Assembly: GCA_947561715.1 (NCBI GenBank)
Contig: OX387204.1
Span: 1,617,001 to 1,681,000 of the forward strand
DNA: 64,000 nt
DNA from: Ascidia mentula
Lineage: Eukaryota; Chordata; Ascidiacea; Phlebobranchia; Ascidiidae
Reading direction: 5' to 3'
Position 1 is the stretch's first letter. Every line of letters begins with the position of its first letter. Positions 12,901-22,960 of this stretch are shown in pieces. Made by a program: the position numbers and the translations under genes. Below the pieces are notes generated by a model. It did not search any database. It was not told the DNA's origin and saw only the letters and a list, made by a program, of their open reading frames with translations.

Positions 12901-15900
12901 CTTTGAAGCGATTCGGTATCGAATGCGATATTCGATATTCCGGCCGCTTCGTAATATCCGTTCCCGTTGTTGACGATGATCACAAGCCATTGTTGTCGCG
13001 GTCGTCATGGGAATACCGTTGCCAGTGGCGACTCAGTGCAAAAACCTCGCTCGCCACACGCGAAAAATCGATCCGTCGCCCAATCGTGGCCTCATGAAGA
13101 CGAATCTTGGCCGACCAAGTGTTATTTTAGCGACAAGGCCGCCCCCCTTCTTCATAGTACACGTGTCCCCAGACAATAATCGACCAACCTGGGCGCTCGC
13201 ATTCCGTTTTGCTGAGAGGTTTCCGTCACGGGGAGTTGACGCAAAAGGCCAACTGCCGAGTGCTCAGCAGTTAAAGCGCACCTGTCCCTGTTTTTACGCC
13301 GTTACCACCAGAATGCCTAAAATCCACGTCATCGAACTTGAAATGACGTTTGTGCGGATTCCGGTGTATGGCCTTCCCTTGAAGCAGATCATTACATTTT
13401 ACTTAACTAATGCATACCACAATGCAGCTACGCTATCATTAGTTATAGCTTACAGGACACGTTTATGTTTATAAATATTTGTGCTGTCCACCAGCAAGTG
13501 CGTACAAGACTTTTACATAAAGCTGTTGTATTGCATTTGAATATTGCGCATAATGATGTTTGTAATACAACTGTCAAACACACATATTTTCCAACACAAC
13601 ACTTTAATTCATACACTTACCAAATAACACACAAATTAATTGATGGCCTTTTTTTATTTTTACAGCTCCAGCGGTGCCAAGAATATGTGAGGAATTGTGC
13701 ACTCAGTCCCACGACAAAGTCACCATCCAGTGGAGATTAAGCGACGCGCGTCACACCGAATCGTACGAGCTCCAATACGCCATCGACGACAGATGGTTGA
13801 CGCCCGAGTCGCCACCTGACGGCTGGATGGTAAGATATCTATATTTCTACACTGAGTTTGACGAGAATATGCGTTATCCTGGGCAAATCCATTCCGAAAA
13901 GTAGTTGGATTTTATCGTTGTTTAATTCAAGAAATGTTTTGTGGATCAAAAGGTCCTAGCTTTGGCATATTTGTTCCTCGGCTTTGAACAGTAAAAGCAA
14001 GTACTTTCACCAACTGGATGACTGAAATTCCACGCTCATTTTATCATTTATCCTTCGAATGTTGACTTTCCAGATCGTGCCGAACATCAAGGAGTGCAGC
14101 TACACAATCCATGGCATGCAAACTGGGACGAGGTATATTTTCGCTGTCAAGGCCGTCAACAAGGCTGGAGCAACACGCAGTGAAATTGTGACGATCAAGA
14201 CTCTCGGTGAGTTAATGATATTTGCTTTCGCTCCGCCTAAATGCGATTTGCCGCCATTCTCAAACCTCTTTTTCCGCCTCGCTGCCCTGCCAGATTCGCC
14301 CCGAACAGAGAATTGCCCCAATTTTAATCCTGTTTTACTGAAAACGCAAACAGCGGTTAAGTTCAGAATTCCTTGTTTCCCTGGGTTAACGTAAAAGTGG
14401 ACAAAGGGTTACAGAATAAGTTTCGCCTGTGATATGCTCTGACTCATTAGCTTTTCATTAAACCAACTGTCATCAGACAAGACATGATCAAAAAGATATA
14501 TAGTATCTTTGCAATGAGCACAATTTATTCCCTCAATACGGCTCTTCTGGCAATTATTTTGTCATATCAACGTTTCGGCCACTAAGCACCCATCATCAAG
14601 ATGTAAAAAATGTATATTTATAACACCTTATATTTAATCACAATGCCTTGTTTTATCATTCTTTCATCATCCTCAAACCAATGGTATTTTTAAACAGGCA
14701 TGCCTTTTGCCTTCGACACTCACTCAATGCATAAAAAACTACGTCTGGCCAACCATGGCTACACCGTGTCACGAGAAGATTCCAACAAGAAGTCCAAGGA
14801 CTCAGGTTCGGGTTCTTCCCTGTGTGGTGTAAGCGGAAACGTGTCTATAGAAGCAGGACGCCATTACTGGGAGGTAAGTTATCTGCAGACAAAAAGATCA
14901 CATGGTGTACCCCTCACGTCTGTGACGTGTGAATGATTGATTGTTACACACTAAACAGTATATGTTTCATTGGATAATAAATACTGTGATTGACAAGGAA
15001 CTTAAAATACGCGGTAATTTGTAAATTAGAAAACTGCCAAATGTATGGGGTTTTGTCCATGTTTACACACAAAAATTTGTTGTTAGTTCAAAACCTTTCC
15101 CGAATGGAATAGCATTACTTTCCAAATATAGTACTGGCATTGTGCATGTAAGTAAATGCACACAAACAGATAAGAAAAACCTGAGACCATACCTGGTTTC
15201 CTATGTAATAGGACCATCCTAGCCTAACACGAAATTTCAGCCGCAACAGGGCGCTTTAGGCTAAAAGCTTCCAGCCACAAGAATTTTGAATCCAGGTGAA
15301 ACGGCTCAATTAAACGTGTTTCTTTTGACAGGTTGTGGTTTGCCAGAGCACGTCCTTCACCCTGGGTGTGGCCTATGCCAACGTCCCGCGGTTCGAGTGG
15401 ACTGGAAAAAACAACATGTCCTGGTGTCTATGCCGGTAAGCTTTCCTGTCTTTGGCTGGGTTTTGTGGCAATTTTTATGACTTAAAGTTGTAACGCCCTT
15501 GCGTAAATGTGGTGCAGGTCTAACCAAGAATGGAGTGTGCGACACGATAATAAAGATATGCCGATCCACCTGACAACACCTTTTCCGAAAAAAATCGGTG
15601 AGTCACTTTTCTATAAAACTTACAATTTATTTACTTTCATTGTGATACGTTTTGCTCACACAAATATTTTTATTACTGCCTATTTTTTTTTATTCTTTAT
15701 TTTTATAATCGGTTTGTTCATGTTTAGGATTATACTTACAATATATTCGCGTTTCCGTGTGCATTTTGCTCACACAAAAGTTAGCCTTTTTTTCTTTCTA
15801 TTTTTTACTACTCTGGGAATCGAACCCTGGTTATCCTGGTCACGAATCCAGATCAAATTTTTTCTAAGATGTGGGTTTTGTAACGAATGCCTTTGCGTTT

Positions 15901-16201
15901 AACCGAAGTTAAACACATTGTATAAACGCATTAAAGCACACTTTTGTTATAAATTAAGGTGAAAATGAATTTCTGCAAGTTGTGTAACTTTTTGTGTTTT
16001 ACAGGGGTTTTGCTTGACTACGACTCTGGCCTCTTGTCTTTCTTTGACGGTGCCAGTGGAAGGCGAATTCACACGTTTAAGATTGATTTCAAACGCGCCA
16101 TCAGACCATCTTTTGCAGTTGGCAACAAATCTCTTACTATCAACACTGGAATAACCATTCCCGACCAACTGCAACTACCAATTGATTCAGTCCACAATTA
16201 G
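3910..16201 (+). CDS. MID1: MID1/MID2-type TRIM E3 ligase (TRIM18/TRIM1), C-terminal 412 codons
   Basis: Microtubule-associated RBCC ubiquitin ligase; in vertebrates it binds PP2A alpha4 through the B-boxes, and its COS box targets microtubules. Ten exons are visible: 3910-4017, 6548-6676, 8966-8988 (23 nt), 9287-9411, 13666-13829, 14074-14206, 14698-14873, 15332-15435, 15518-15597, 16005-16201. All have AG/GT borders and consistent phases, summing to 413 codons including the stop. Residues 1-80 are coiled coil (QEAKL, ECETLIRIVNERR). A COS-box-like segment follows (FYLDFTQEKTLLDKL), then one fibronectin III domain (ELQYAI, GWMIVPNIKE, TRYIFAVKAVNKAG), then B30.2/SPRY (GRHYWEV, SFTLGVAYANVPR, WCLCR, VLLDYDSGLLSFFD). 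The first visible exon is 108 nt, as I recall for the equivalent human exon. RING and B-boxes are missing because the gene is cut by the window edge. MID1 and MID2 cannot be told apart; a single pre-duplication gene is likely. FSD1 is a less likely alternative. Confidence 0.93.
4018..6547 (+). other. MID1 intron
   Basis: Donor is AAG/GTGGGT, acceptor CTTGCAG/GGC. It contains a second hammerhead-like motif at 4256-4309, a 15-nt direct repeat (CTTATTTTAACCCGG at 5432-5446 and 5460-5474) and a short perfect palindrome, CACCACAAGTGGTG, near 5260-5275. No exon-like reading frame was recognised on either strand. Confidence 0.75.
4256..4309 (-). repeat. Second hammerhead-like motif, decayed core
   Basis: A 17-nt segment, TTGCAGACAGATGGCCA (4256-4272), is identical to 99-115. 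On the minus strand CTGTTGA (4299-4293) replaces CTGATGA; stem II is GAACT/AGTTC with loop AAT, and GAAAC follows. Stem II differs from the copy at 119-142 at a paired position on both sides, so pairing is preserved. The core A-to-T change should abolish cleavage. TGGCCA flanks the motif on both sides (4267-4272 and 4304-4309). It is the same repeat family as 110-190. Confidence 0.5.
6677..8965 (+). other. MID1 intron
   Basis: Lies between the 129-nt and 23-nt exons. It is AT-rich with GC-richer patches near 7000-7200 and 8450-8700. Open frames of 110-121 codons on both strands here look like chance and match no family I know. Confidence 0.7.
9412..13665 (+). other. Longest MID1 intron visible (4.25 kb)
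   Basis: Donor is GAAG/GTAATG; the acceptor is TTTTTACAG before the fibronectin III exon. It holds an imperfect palindrome of about 40 bp at 11372-11413 with an inverted pair of forkhead-type sites (TGTTTAC, GTAAACA), and a GC-rich, CpG-containing block at about 12,800-13,340. A 155-codon open frame in that block (13007-13474) resembles no known protein. Confidence 0.7.
11372..11413. promoter_or_regulatory. Palindrome with inverted forkhead-type sites
   Basis: TGTTTAC at 11372-11378 and GTAAACA at 11407-11413 form the arms of an imperfect inverted repeat centred on TTACCT-AG-AGGTAA. Forkhead factors recognise TGTTTAC (RYAAAYA class). The site lies deep in a MID1 intron. Function is inference only; a chance hairpin is possible. 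Confidence 0.2.
14573..14600 (-). repeat. Retroelement-type TGATGA...GAAACG motif, remnant
   Basis: On the minus strand TTGATGA is followed by a weakly paired segment and then GGCCGAAACGTTG, in the 490-bp MID1 intron at 14207-14697. The wording resembles the hammerhead-like signature carried by many animal retroelements, but stem II pairs poorly and CTGATGA has an extra T. Probably a decayed dispersed repeat. Confidence 0.3.
15809..15853 (-). repeat. tRNA-like 3' half (fragment)
   Basis: On the minus strand GGGTTCGATTCCC (15827-15815) is a T-arm/B-box sequence. Upstream of it TCTGG and CCAGG enclose an 8-nt loop in the place of an anticodon arm. No D-arm or A-box and no matching acceptor stem is visible. 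It sits in the 407-bp MID1 intron. It is best read as a truncated tRNA copy or a SINE relic, not a functional tRNA. Confidence 0.3.
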
Positions 16202-17090
16202 ATATATTTTCATTGGAAACTTATTTGAATTTTAAGGAATATGCAGGCAAGCGTTCAGTTTGACTGTCAGATTATAAAGTGAGGACTACTTGTTGTAGAC
16301 CTGCTAATATCCTGTAGACATACTTGTAGAAAGTGTATTTGTGTATCAACAATTGTTATTCGTACACAAAATGCTTGCTTTCATGCTGCTGATGCTTTTG
16401 AAAAGCGTTTTGTTGTTTATTTATGTAGTGGCGTGTCTAATCTGCGTATCCTTGTTCATTTAAACAGTGTACATAAATTCCGCTTCAAAGTTCTTTAGCG
16501 TTGCCAATTCGGCTGCTATCCATTTTTATTTCATTGCACATGCTCGTATTATTGTTCCGGGGCGGTAAGCTGGTCTTATTCGCTTTCGGCGGGTTCATTT
16601 AAGCACAAGTTTTGTTCAAATGATCGATGTATGTTTCTTTCTATCATGGTGGCCGACTACAGCACTAAGAAAATGCTGAATTTTACGGTTTTCCCCGGTT
16701 TTTGAACCTTTATTGCGTGTATGATGTCTGTGGAGCGTTCAAAGTGCTTTGCCGCGCGCGCTTTCGAATCGGTTTGCGGGCGCTTTACTTGCTTTTAACT
16801 CGCAAAGAAATAAATTCTTGGTGAAAAATGATTGTGGAATTTTCGTGTGCACAAACTTGAATCGTCACGAGTGTAAAGAAAGACTTGGCTTGACTGTTTG
16901 CAGACAAAACAAACTTTGAACAGAAATGAGTTAAAATGTAACTAGAAAATGGTGTACGTACGGTCTCATTCTGCACGACTGTACAAGTAATGAGACTTAC
17001 ATTAACTTTAACTCTGCTTGACAGAATTCCTGTGCAATTATGCAACAATGTGTCATTATTGTATTTAATGAAATAAAGTAAAAATTCACT
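16202..17090 (+). other. MID1 3' untranslated region
   Basis: About 890 nt lie between the MID1 stop codon and the first good polyadenylation signal. There is no coding frame of note. The end is estimated from AATAAA at 17072-17077. Confidence 0.55.
17072..17077 (+). terminator. Polyadenylation signal of the MID1-like gene
   Basis: AATAAA about 870 nt after the stop codon, followed by a T-rich stretch. It lies only 31 bp from the oppositely oriented AATAAA at 17114-17109. Confidence 0.5.
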
Positions 17091-17108
17091 TTTTTTCTGC
17101 CTAAATTC

Positions 17109-17114
17109 TTTATT
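17109..17114 (-). terminator. Polyadenylation signal of the PB1-domain gene
   Basis: TTTATT on the plus strand, that is AATAAA on the minus strand, about 480 nt downstream of the stop codon at 17592. It faces the MID1 signal. Confidence 0.45.
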
Positions 17115-17591
17115 TACATTCCAACATGTTAGAAAGAAAAACATTTCAAAATAGAACAAGGATTTATAAAAATTAAGTACTTGGAGCTAATTACATAGTA
17201 AACTGAACAAATAATTACAACAAAATGCAAACCCTGCTAAAATATCTTTGTTTTAAAGTTTCATTAAGTGTAAATGTACAGGTTTGACCGATCAACATAT
17301 GCATAACATAGTTATTATTGTTGGTTGACATTAATTTTTACATGTTTTGTTTCAATAAAATATGTGATTAATAAGAAACATTAAAGTTACTTTTGTAACG
17401 TTCTTTAGATTCAGTTAATTAGCTTGTTAAATTTAGGTTTGCTTGTGGCAAAGAAGCTAATACAATTTTGCAGCCAAAATAGGTAATACAAGTGACATAA
17501 TCAGTAACTTAATCTTAAAGTTTTTCCCCTAAAATGTTGGAGCCCATCATGGATAAGTTACATTGAAGTGAAGTAGTTAAATGGATAGAAA

Positions 17592-20500
17592 TCACATGGC
17601 ATCCTTTCGCTTGGCTTGCATCAGCAATTGCAATTTTTCTCTGTTACGATGGATACTGGACCTGCAATGTATTGGGCAATTGCATAAATAAAAGGTATGC
17701 ATGAAAAACACCAGAAACTATATGCTAGAATAGCTGATGAGGTTAAATTGATGATATTTTGCAATTAACGCATGCAGGCAATGTGAAGTTATCTGTAAAA
17801 TTGATTTGTAAAGACCAACATTGCAATGTTTTGTTTTCTTGTGTATGTGGTGCCAGAAAATCAGCTTAAATTTGAGGACTTGGAAATGATATAGACCTCA
17901 GGTTAGAGCACAAATATTTTTTGTTAATTGTGTACGATTATGAGGTTTACAGGCTCAGCAGCCCAGGCAATACAGCCTAGCTGGATCAGCCACTTTTTCC
18001 TGACACTTTCTTTTTTTTTTGCCTGTACTGTGGGGCGATCATGCCACTGCATGTAATATTACTCTGTTGTGTACAATTATTTATTAAAACCTGTCAGAAG
18101 TTAGTTGATTCAACAAAACTAGTTTGTGTTCCTACCTGAGGTCAACTCCTATGTCTTCCTTTGGCTCTTCTGGTGCTGGTGTGTCTTTCACAATTCGTTG
18201 AATGTTTTGCTTTTGTGGTGTTGGTGGATCTTTAGGGGAATTATTATTTGGTGCTGGAGGAGCAGCTGTAGGTTTTGGTTTAGGTTGTGGTGGTGGTGGG
18301 CTGGGTTTTGGTGGTGGTGGTGCTTGTGTTTGTGACTTAAAAAAACATATTGCATTATGTATATTTTAAGCATATGTGTACTGTGTATTATTTGTTTGTT
18401 AAGCTCTATTTTTTATTTTTAGCTACAGGTTTAAATTAACAACAGAAGAAAAGGCAATGACTGGTGCACAACATGCACAGAAGGTACTTACAAAAATCTT
18501 ATTGTTTTGTGCTTTAACATTGCACCGGACAGACAATTTGTGGGTATAACCAATTAAAAAATGTGTGCTTATTTGTAAAGAAAAACAAATTAGTTGGTAC
18601 TGATTTTGCACAAAAAATTAATGCACTGTATTTTATTTTAAACTGCATGAATTTATTTCATAATTTTTTGCAAATTAAAATCATTGTTATTCACATTATT
18701 CTGAAAGTAATAATATTTTTAAAATGTCAATTATTTTAGAAACAATTAAAAAAATCATTCTTATGTCTGAAATAAAGCAAACTAAATTTAAAAATTTTAT
18801 TTTGAACATTAACTTACTAAAACTGTATTTTAAAATACCCGATAAATAATAAAACTATATTAATTAAAATACAGCACTTCTAAGAATATTATTGATTAAA
18901 ACGTAATACTTCTATATAAACACCTGGAATTGAGCTTGGGAGCTTCCGTTAACATCGCTGGAAGCCCATGAATAACTATTTGTTGGTGGCACAGGAGGTG
19001 GTTGGGTGAAACCGAATGATCCAGGATTCATCGCCGGGGGCATCATTCCAGCGTTGTAAAACATATTAGGTTGTCCGGAAAAGGCTTGGGCGGGATTGGG
19101 ACCAAACCCCTGCACAGGGGGTTGCATGCCAGGAAATCCTCCCATACCAAACATGTTTTGGTTTGGCATGCCGGGTTCGACCTAAAAACGATAAATTTTG
19201 TCGTTTTAATACTAAAAAAAACAGCCATGGGTTAGTCATTTACGGCTTTGTGGTTAAAGTTAACATGATTTGGATCTAAATTGAACACAGGCGTTAATAC
19301 CGGAATTGGAGCAGAATCGTCAATTGGATTGAGTATACCAATAAGATCGGTACAGGCATGAAAGCCTGCGTGTGCATTTCTATTTTAGTACTCCGGCGGA
19401 TAATCCCCCTATCGAACTTTGTCCTCTGCCACAATGTATCAAAACACATCTAATGCAATCATTTTACGGTTGCAAGATAATACTTTGGCGAATTCGAAAA
19501 ATTTCAAAGTTAAATATGACCATATTATTCTTCCGCCGAAGAAAATTACTTCAAAATAAATGAACAAAACATTACTCAATTCTAAATATGCCGGGTGGGC
19601 GATTGGCAACCTCGCATATATCAACAAGACAACCTGGCCAGGAATCCAGACTAGAATATCCTGGGCTCTTATCCCGATGTGAAAAAATGGCGTATAAAAG
19701 GCTTTTGCAAATAACTAATCGTTTGGGTGCCAAGTCTTTTGTATTTTTATGCAATGTTCATCACTCATTTACACGTCCAGGCCAAAAATGGAAACCAATA
19801 GTCTGATGCAGAATTGTCGCAAAAAAGTAAACACACGAACTCTTGCTGTGTAAGCAGAAAGCCTCTTGGGGTGTGCCACTTTTATTCAAGGAGGGTATAT
19901 CCCGTGCTATAAGTAAACACACAGTCTCAAATAACAAAATGCTCTTTTGGCGCCAACCCCTGGTTTTATTCCGTATGTCAATCACGAAACGCTGTTTTTT
20001 TACCGATTTTGTATTGCATGTAACAAACTAATGTAGGTGGGGCCCACGGTTCATCCGGCAAATTAACGAGGCATTACCTTGACAATGACGTTTAGTAAGC
20101 CGTTTCGGGCGCTGTCAAGGGCAGCCGCCAATTCCATGTCTGTTCCGAACGAGATTGTTTCCTTGTGTTCGTCCACCCAGTAAATCTTGAAGTTTCTGTA
20201 CTGTAGATCGGGGAATATCACCGCAATCTGCAGAAATTACATTACGTTACGTGAAATACAAAAGTACAGCGCAGTGGTTTCCAACCCTTTTGTAGTCATT
20301 GGATCCCTACATAAAATTTACACACGTTACTTGTGACGCGCTTAGTTGTACATTCAGATGGATGTAATTTATGGGTTGAATCAGAAACCGAAATTTGTTT
20401 GAAAATAAACAAAAACGACCAATCGGAAAGCAGAAAGCGGACAAAGTAACACGGACCCCCGGTTGGAAACCACTGGCTTAGCAGCAAGAATATGAAAAGA

Positions 20501-21502
20501 GCACACTTGACTTGATGTTAAAAAAAAGACTGAAAGATCTACAACCCTAAGAGTCTGTTCAGTTGTTAAAACAACACACATGTTACGTTGCAAATGCAAA
20601 TTTGGAAAAAAAAACACACTAGCGAATCTTTAACAAAGTTAGAAGGGAAGGTCTATATCCCTATGCGTGGTGATGCATTGCTTCAGAAACCACTTGTAGT
20701 TTTACTAATTTCGAAGTATTTGTTGCAAGCATCCATGTTTGAATAAGAACAGTATAACAATATTTTGTGAAAAGGCCGTAGGTTCTTCGTCTTGTTTAGG
20801 ATTTGGTATAATGTATGTAGACCTATAACAAGGGTGCCGGATTCATTACCCTTTAAACTTTTATGAGTCCCCATGATATCATAATATTTTATTATGTGTT
20901 CATCGACGTAGTAGCTTTTGCAAAAAATACAAATGATTTGATTGATTTGTCAGCTATCGAATCCACGTAATCAGGTTTGTTTCCCACGTAGGCTAGGCTA
21001 TATACTCCATACTTTCGTTTTTGTTCTGATGTCGTTAAAGTTGGTGGCCAACGACGGACGCAACGGTGTTCATATTGATGCACTTAAATCGTATTTACAC
21101 ATCTGTCAGCGTTGACGACAGCACAAGGCTGACAAGTCTTTTTGCCATTGTTCTATAGCCTATGCCATTTTATGACCGCGTTTTCACAGAAAAAAGTGTT
21201 ATACCTTGTGTAAAGTTATTGAGATTATCACGTAATTAAAGTTTAAAAAACATCATAAATCAACCATATAATATCGAAACAAACTTTGTACAACATCACG
21301 ACAAAGTTTTGTTCTTCTACTTGAATTTTTTGAGAAATTTTGTCCCATAAACGCATACGGAAAGGTATTGACGACTTACTTTCATTTTTAATTGGGCAAA
21401 ACTCGACGATCCCTGCTTTTCCAACTTAAATCTTCTTATCTCGTCCTCATGGCCGTCTCCTTTTATATACTTAACCTTACATTGCAAATCTTTGTTCGCC
21501 AT
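17592..21502 (-). CDS. PB1-domain protein with disordered Pro/Gly/Met-rich tail (266 aa)
   Basis: Five exons, 5' to 3': 21502-21380, 20227-20078, 19181-18924, 18335-18136, 17661-17592; all GT/AG, 267 codons including stop. Residues 5-91 form a PB1 domain, a scaffold fold for head-to-tail or heterodimeric binding. A basic strand (CKVKYIKG, EIRRF) and an acidic OPCA-type segment (YWVDEHKETISFGTDMEL) suggest a two-faced domain able to polymerise. By eye it is nearest SQSTM1/p62 and TFG. After it come a Met/Gly/Asn/Pro-rich stretch (about 92-177), a polyproline run (PPPPKPSPPPPQPKPKP) and a short basic C-terminus (REKLQLLMQAKRKDAM). There is no ZZ finger, UBA domain or clear LIR, so it is not a full p62. 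The start at 21502 has a strong context (A at -3, G at +4). An upstream in-frame ATG at 21598 would add 32 Ser/Thr/Gly-rich residues. Molecular role unknown; assembly scaffold or condensate former is inference. Confidence 0.85.
18336..18923 (-). other. Intron of the PB1 gene, very AT-rich
   Basis: Joins the exon ending QAQFQ to the proline-rich exon. It is strongly AT-rich with A/T runs; no other feature was seen. Confidence 0.8.
19182..20077 (-). other. Intron of the PB1 gene
   Basis: Acceptor is CGTTTTTAG/GTC. A minus-strand open stretch at about 19,245-19,365 looks exon-like in composition, but its borders do not fit the phase-0 junction that links the flanking exons. Otherwise unremarkable. 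Confidence 0.7.
20272..20475. mobile_element. hAT-type miniature inverted-repeat element (204 bp)
   Basis: The ends are perfect 15-bp terminal inverted repeats: CAGTGGTTTCCAACC at 20272-20286 and GGTTGGAAACCACTG at 20461-20475. A CAGTGGTT start is typical of hAT-superfamily elements. The interior is non-coding and about 204 bp overall, so the copy is non-autonomous. The flanking 8-mers GTACAGCG and GCTTAGCA agree at only half their positions, so any target duplication has decayed. It lies in the first intron (20228-21379) of the PB1 gene, clear of both splice sites. Confidence 0.75.
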
Positions 21503-22960
21503 CGTTCCTCTCCCGCTCTGGCCCGTACTTGTGTAACTTCCCGACCCCCGAGAGTCAGTTCCAGACGAAGTGCTTGGTGTAGGAACTATTATGCGCATTC
21601 TCACCTTATCCAATAGCTGCGTGCCTAGACAGCTTCACTGTGTGGATTCTGATTAACTTCGGCTCCTAACTGTACGCTTTGTTACTTATTAACTGCACGT
21701 TGCGTGCTAAAAAGGGCAGTACCGCTTGAAGCGCTGTTTGTTTTTCTGGGCCTGAGCAAAGATTGCTGACGGGCGTTAACTTTTTTACGGTTCCCCTGCG
21801 AAACCGGTGTTTCGATGCATGCCACGTCTCTAATTAAGTGATGAAACCGGTTTTCAAACCATTAAAATCGCACTTCTTCTCAGTGTGCTTGTAAAATCTA
21901 TCTAAAAACAAAGTATTACGTTTATTGTGGTTCGTGCGATTGAACCACTGCATTGGAGATTTATACTGTAGCAATAGAGTGACTGGTTCTTTTACAGTTT
22001 GTAAATTAATCATGGTCACGATTACGTGGCGCTGATTGTATATATTTTGTAAATTTGTTTAAACTTTGCCCAATATTAAATCAAATAACCACAACACCTT
22101 GTCTAATCTTTAAACAGCTTTTTTGCGCAAACATGATCGACAATTTCAAAAACTGTTGCATAAATTATGGATAAATACCCTCTTGGATGTGTACATGAAG
22201 CAATCATAAGGTTTGGGTCTGACGACGCACTCAAATTTAATTTTGGCCGTTCGTGACACAACGTGACTCTCGTGACCAAAAGTCAACAAATCATTTGATT
22301 CTTGAGAATGATTGACAAAAGAAAGAAACTCTCATTTTTCATTTCTGTGATGTGTAAAGAAATTACTGCTCTCTACAAACTTGGAGATCGGTGAAAGAAA
22401 TACATGAAATAATAAACTTTTAAGTTTTTAAGGTGTACGAATGAAAAACATTGCAATAGAAATCGGGTACATGATATTTGTTTTTCTCCTAATTTTAGTT
22501 CTTGTATTTAAAACTAAGTACAACATAAAAATAACTAAAACTTACCGAGAATAATTTCCATTAAATTGATTAATCATGCACAACATATATTTTACAATAC
22601 TTGTTAGTTAGCAATTAAGTATACATGATACTTTTCAATGTGTGTGAAGTACCGTAAACTTTGTTTTAAAAAAAATATTTGTCTCACTTGCAACTATTAC
22701 TTAGTTGCTATACCTTGGAATTGAAATGCTTTGGGTTGTGTTGTTGGATTGGTGTGTTTTGTATTCTGCACAGTGCAAATGTAAATGGCGTCAGACTGTT
22801 TTGAATAATTCATAACGTACTTTAACGTTTCAAAAAAGCAGTTCTTTACGCATTTTGGGGGTGAAAACTGTGTATACTGTTATAATTTAAACTTGTATTG
22901 CAAGGTTTAATTTACTTTTTGCAGATTTTTCGTGACAGTTTTTCTTCAAGTTTTAAACTT
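21503..22960. promoter_or_regulatory. Divergent intergenic region between the PB1 and palmitoyltransferase genes
   Basis: About 1.46 kb separates two start codons pointing away from each other, so it should hold both promoters and 5' untranslated regions. One AACCGGTT octamer occurs near 21845. No clear TATA box was chosen. An 18-mer, ACTGTGTGGATTCTGATT (21637-21654), recurs at 25981-25998. Otherwise AT-rich and featureless by eye. Confidence 0.5.
22915..22925 (+). promoter_or_regulatory. Acceptor-like site upstream of the ZDHHC2/15 start
   Basis: TTACTTTTTGCAG ends about 36 nt before the ATG at 22961. With no coding sequence upstream it is either the 3' end of a 5'-UTR intron or a spliced-leader trans-splice acceptor, which many tunicate mRNAs use. 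The sequence alone cannot separate the two. Confidence 0.4.

Noticed and set aside
13007..13474. 155-codon plus-strand open frame in a MID1 intron
   Set aside because: No recognisable domain, overlapping open frames in other phases in a GC-rich patch, and no splice or promoter context.
17728..17775. C/D-box snoRNA-like CTGATGAGG in the 17.7-kb intron
   Set aside because: It is on the strand opposite the host gene and no D box or guide pairing was visible.
18912..19181. LC3-interacting motif that would make the PB1 protein a true p62
   Set aside because: The aromatic stretches (SYSWASSD, FGFTQ) lack the hydrophobic residue three positions after the aromatic; UBA and ZZ domains are also absent.
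19245..19365. Exon-like minus-strand frame in a PB1-gene intron
   Set aside because: The possible acceptor and donor do not give phase 0 on both sides, while direct joining of the flanking exons (IVK to VEPG) is phase-perfect.
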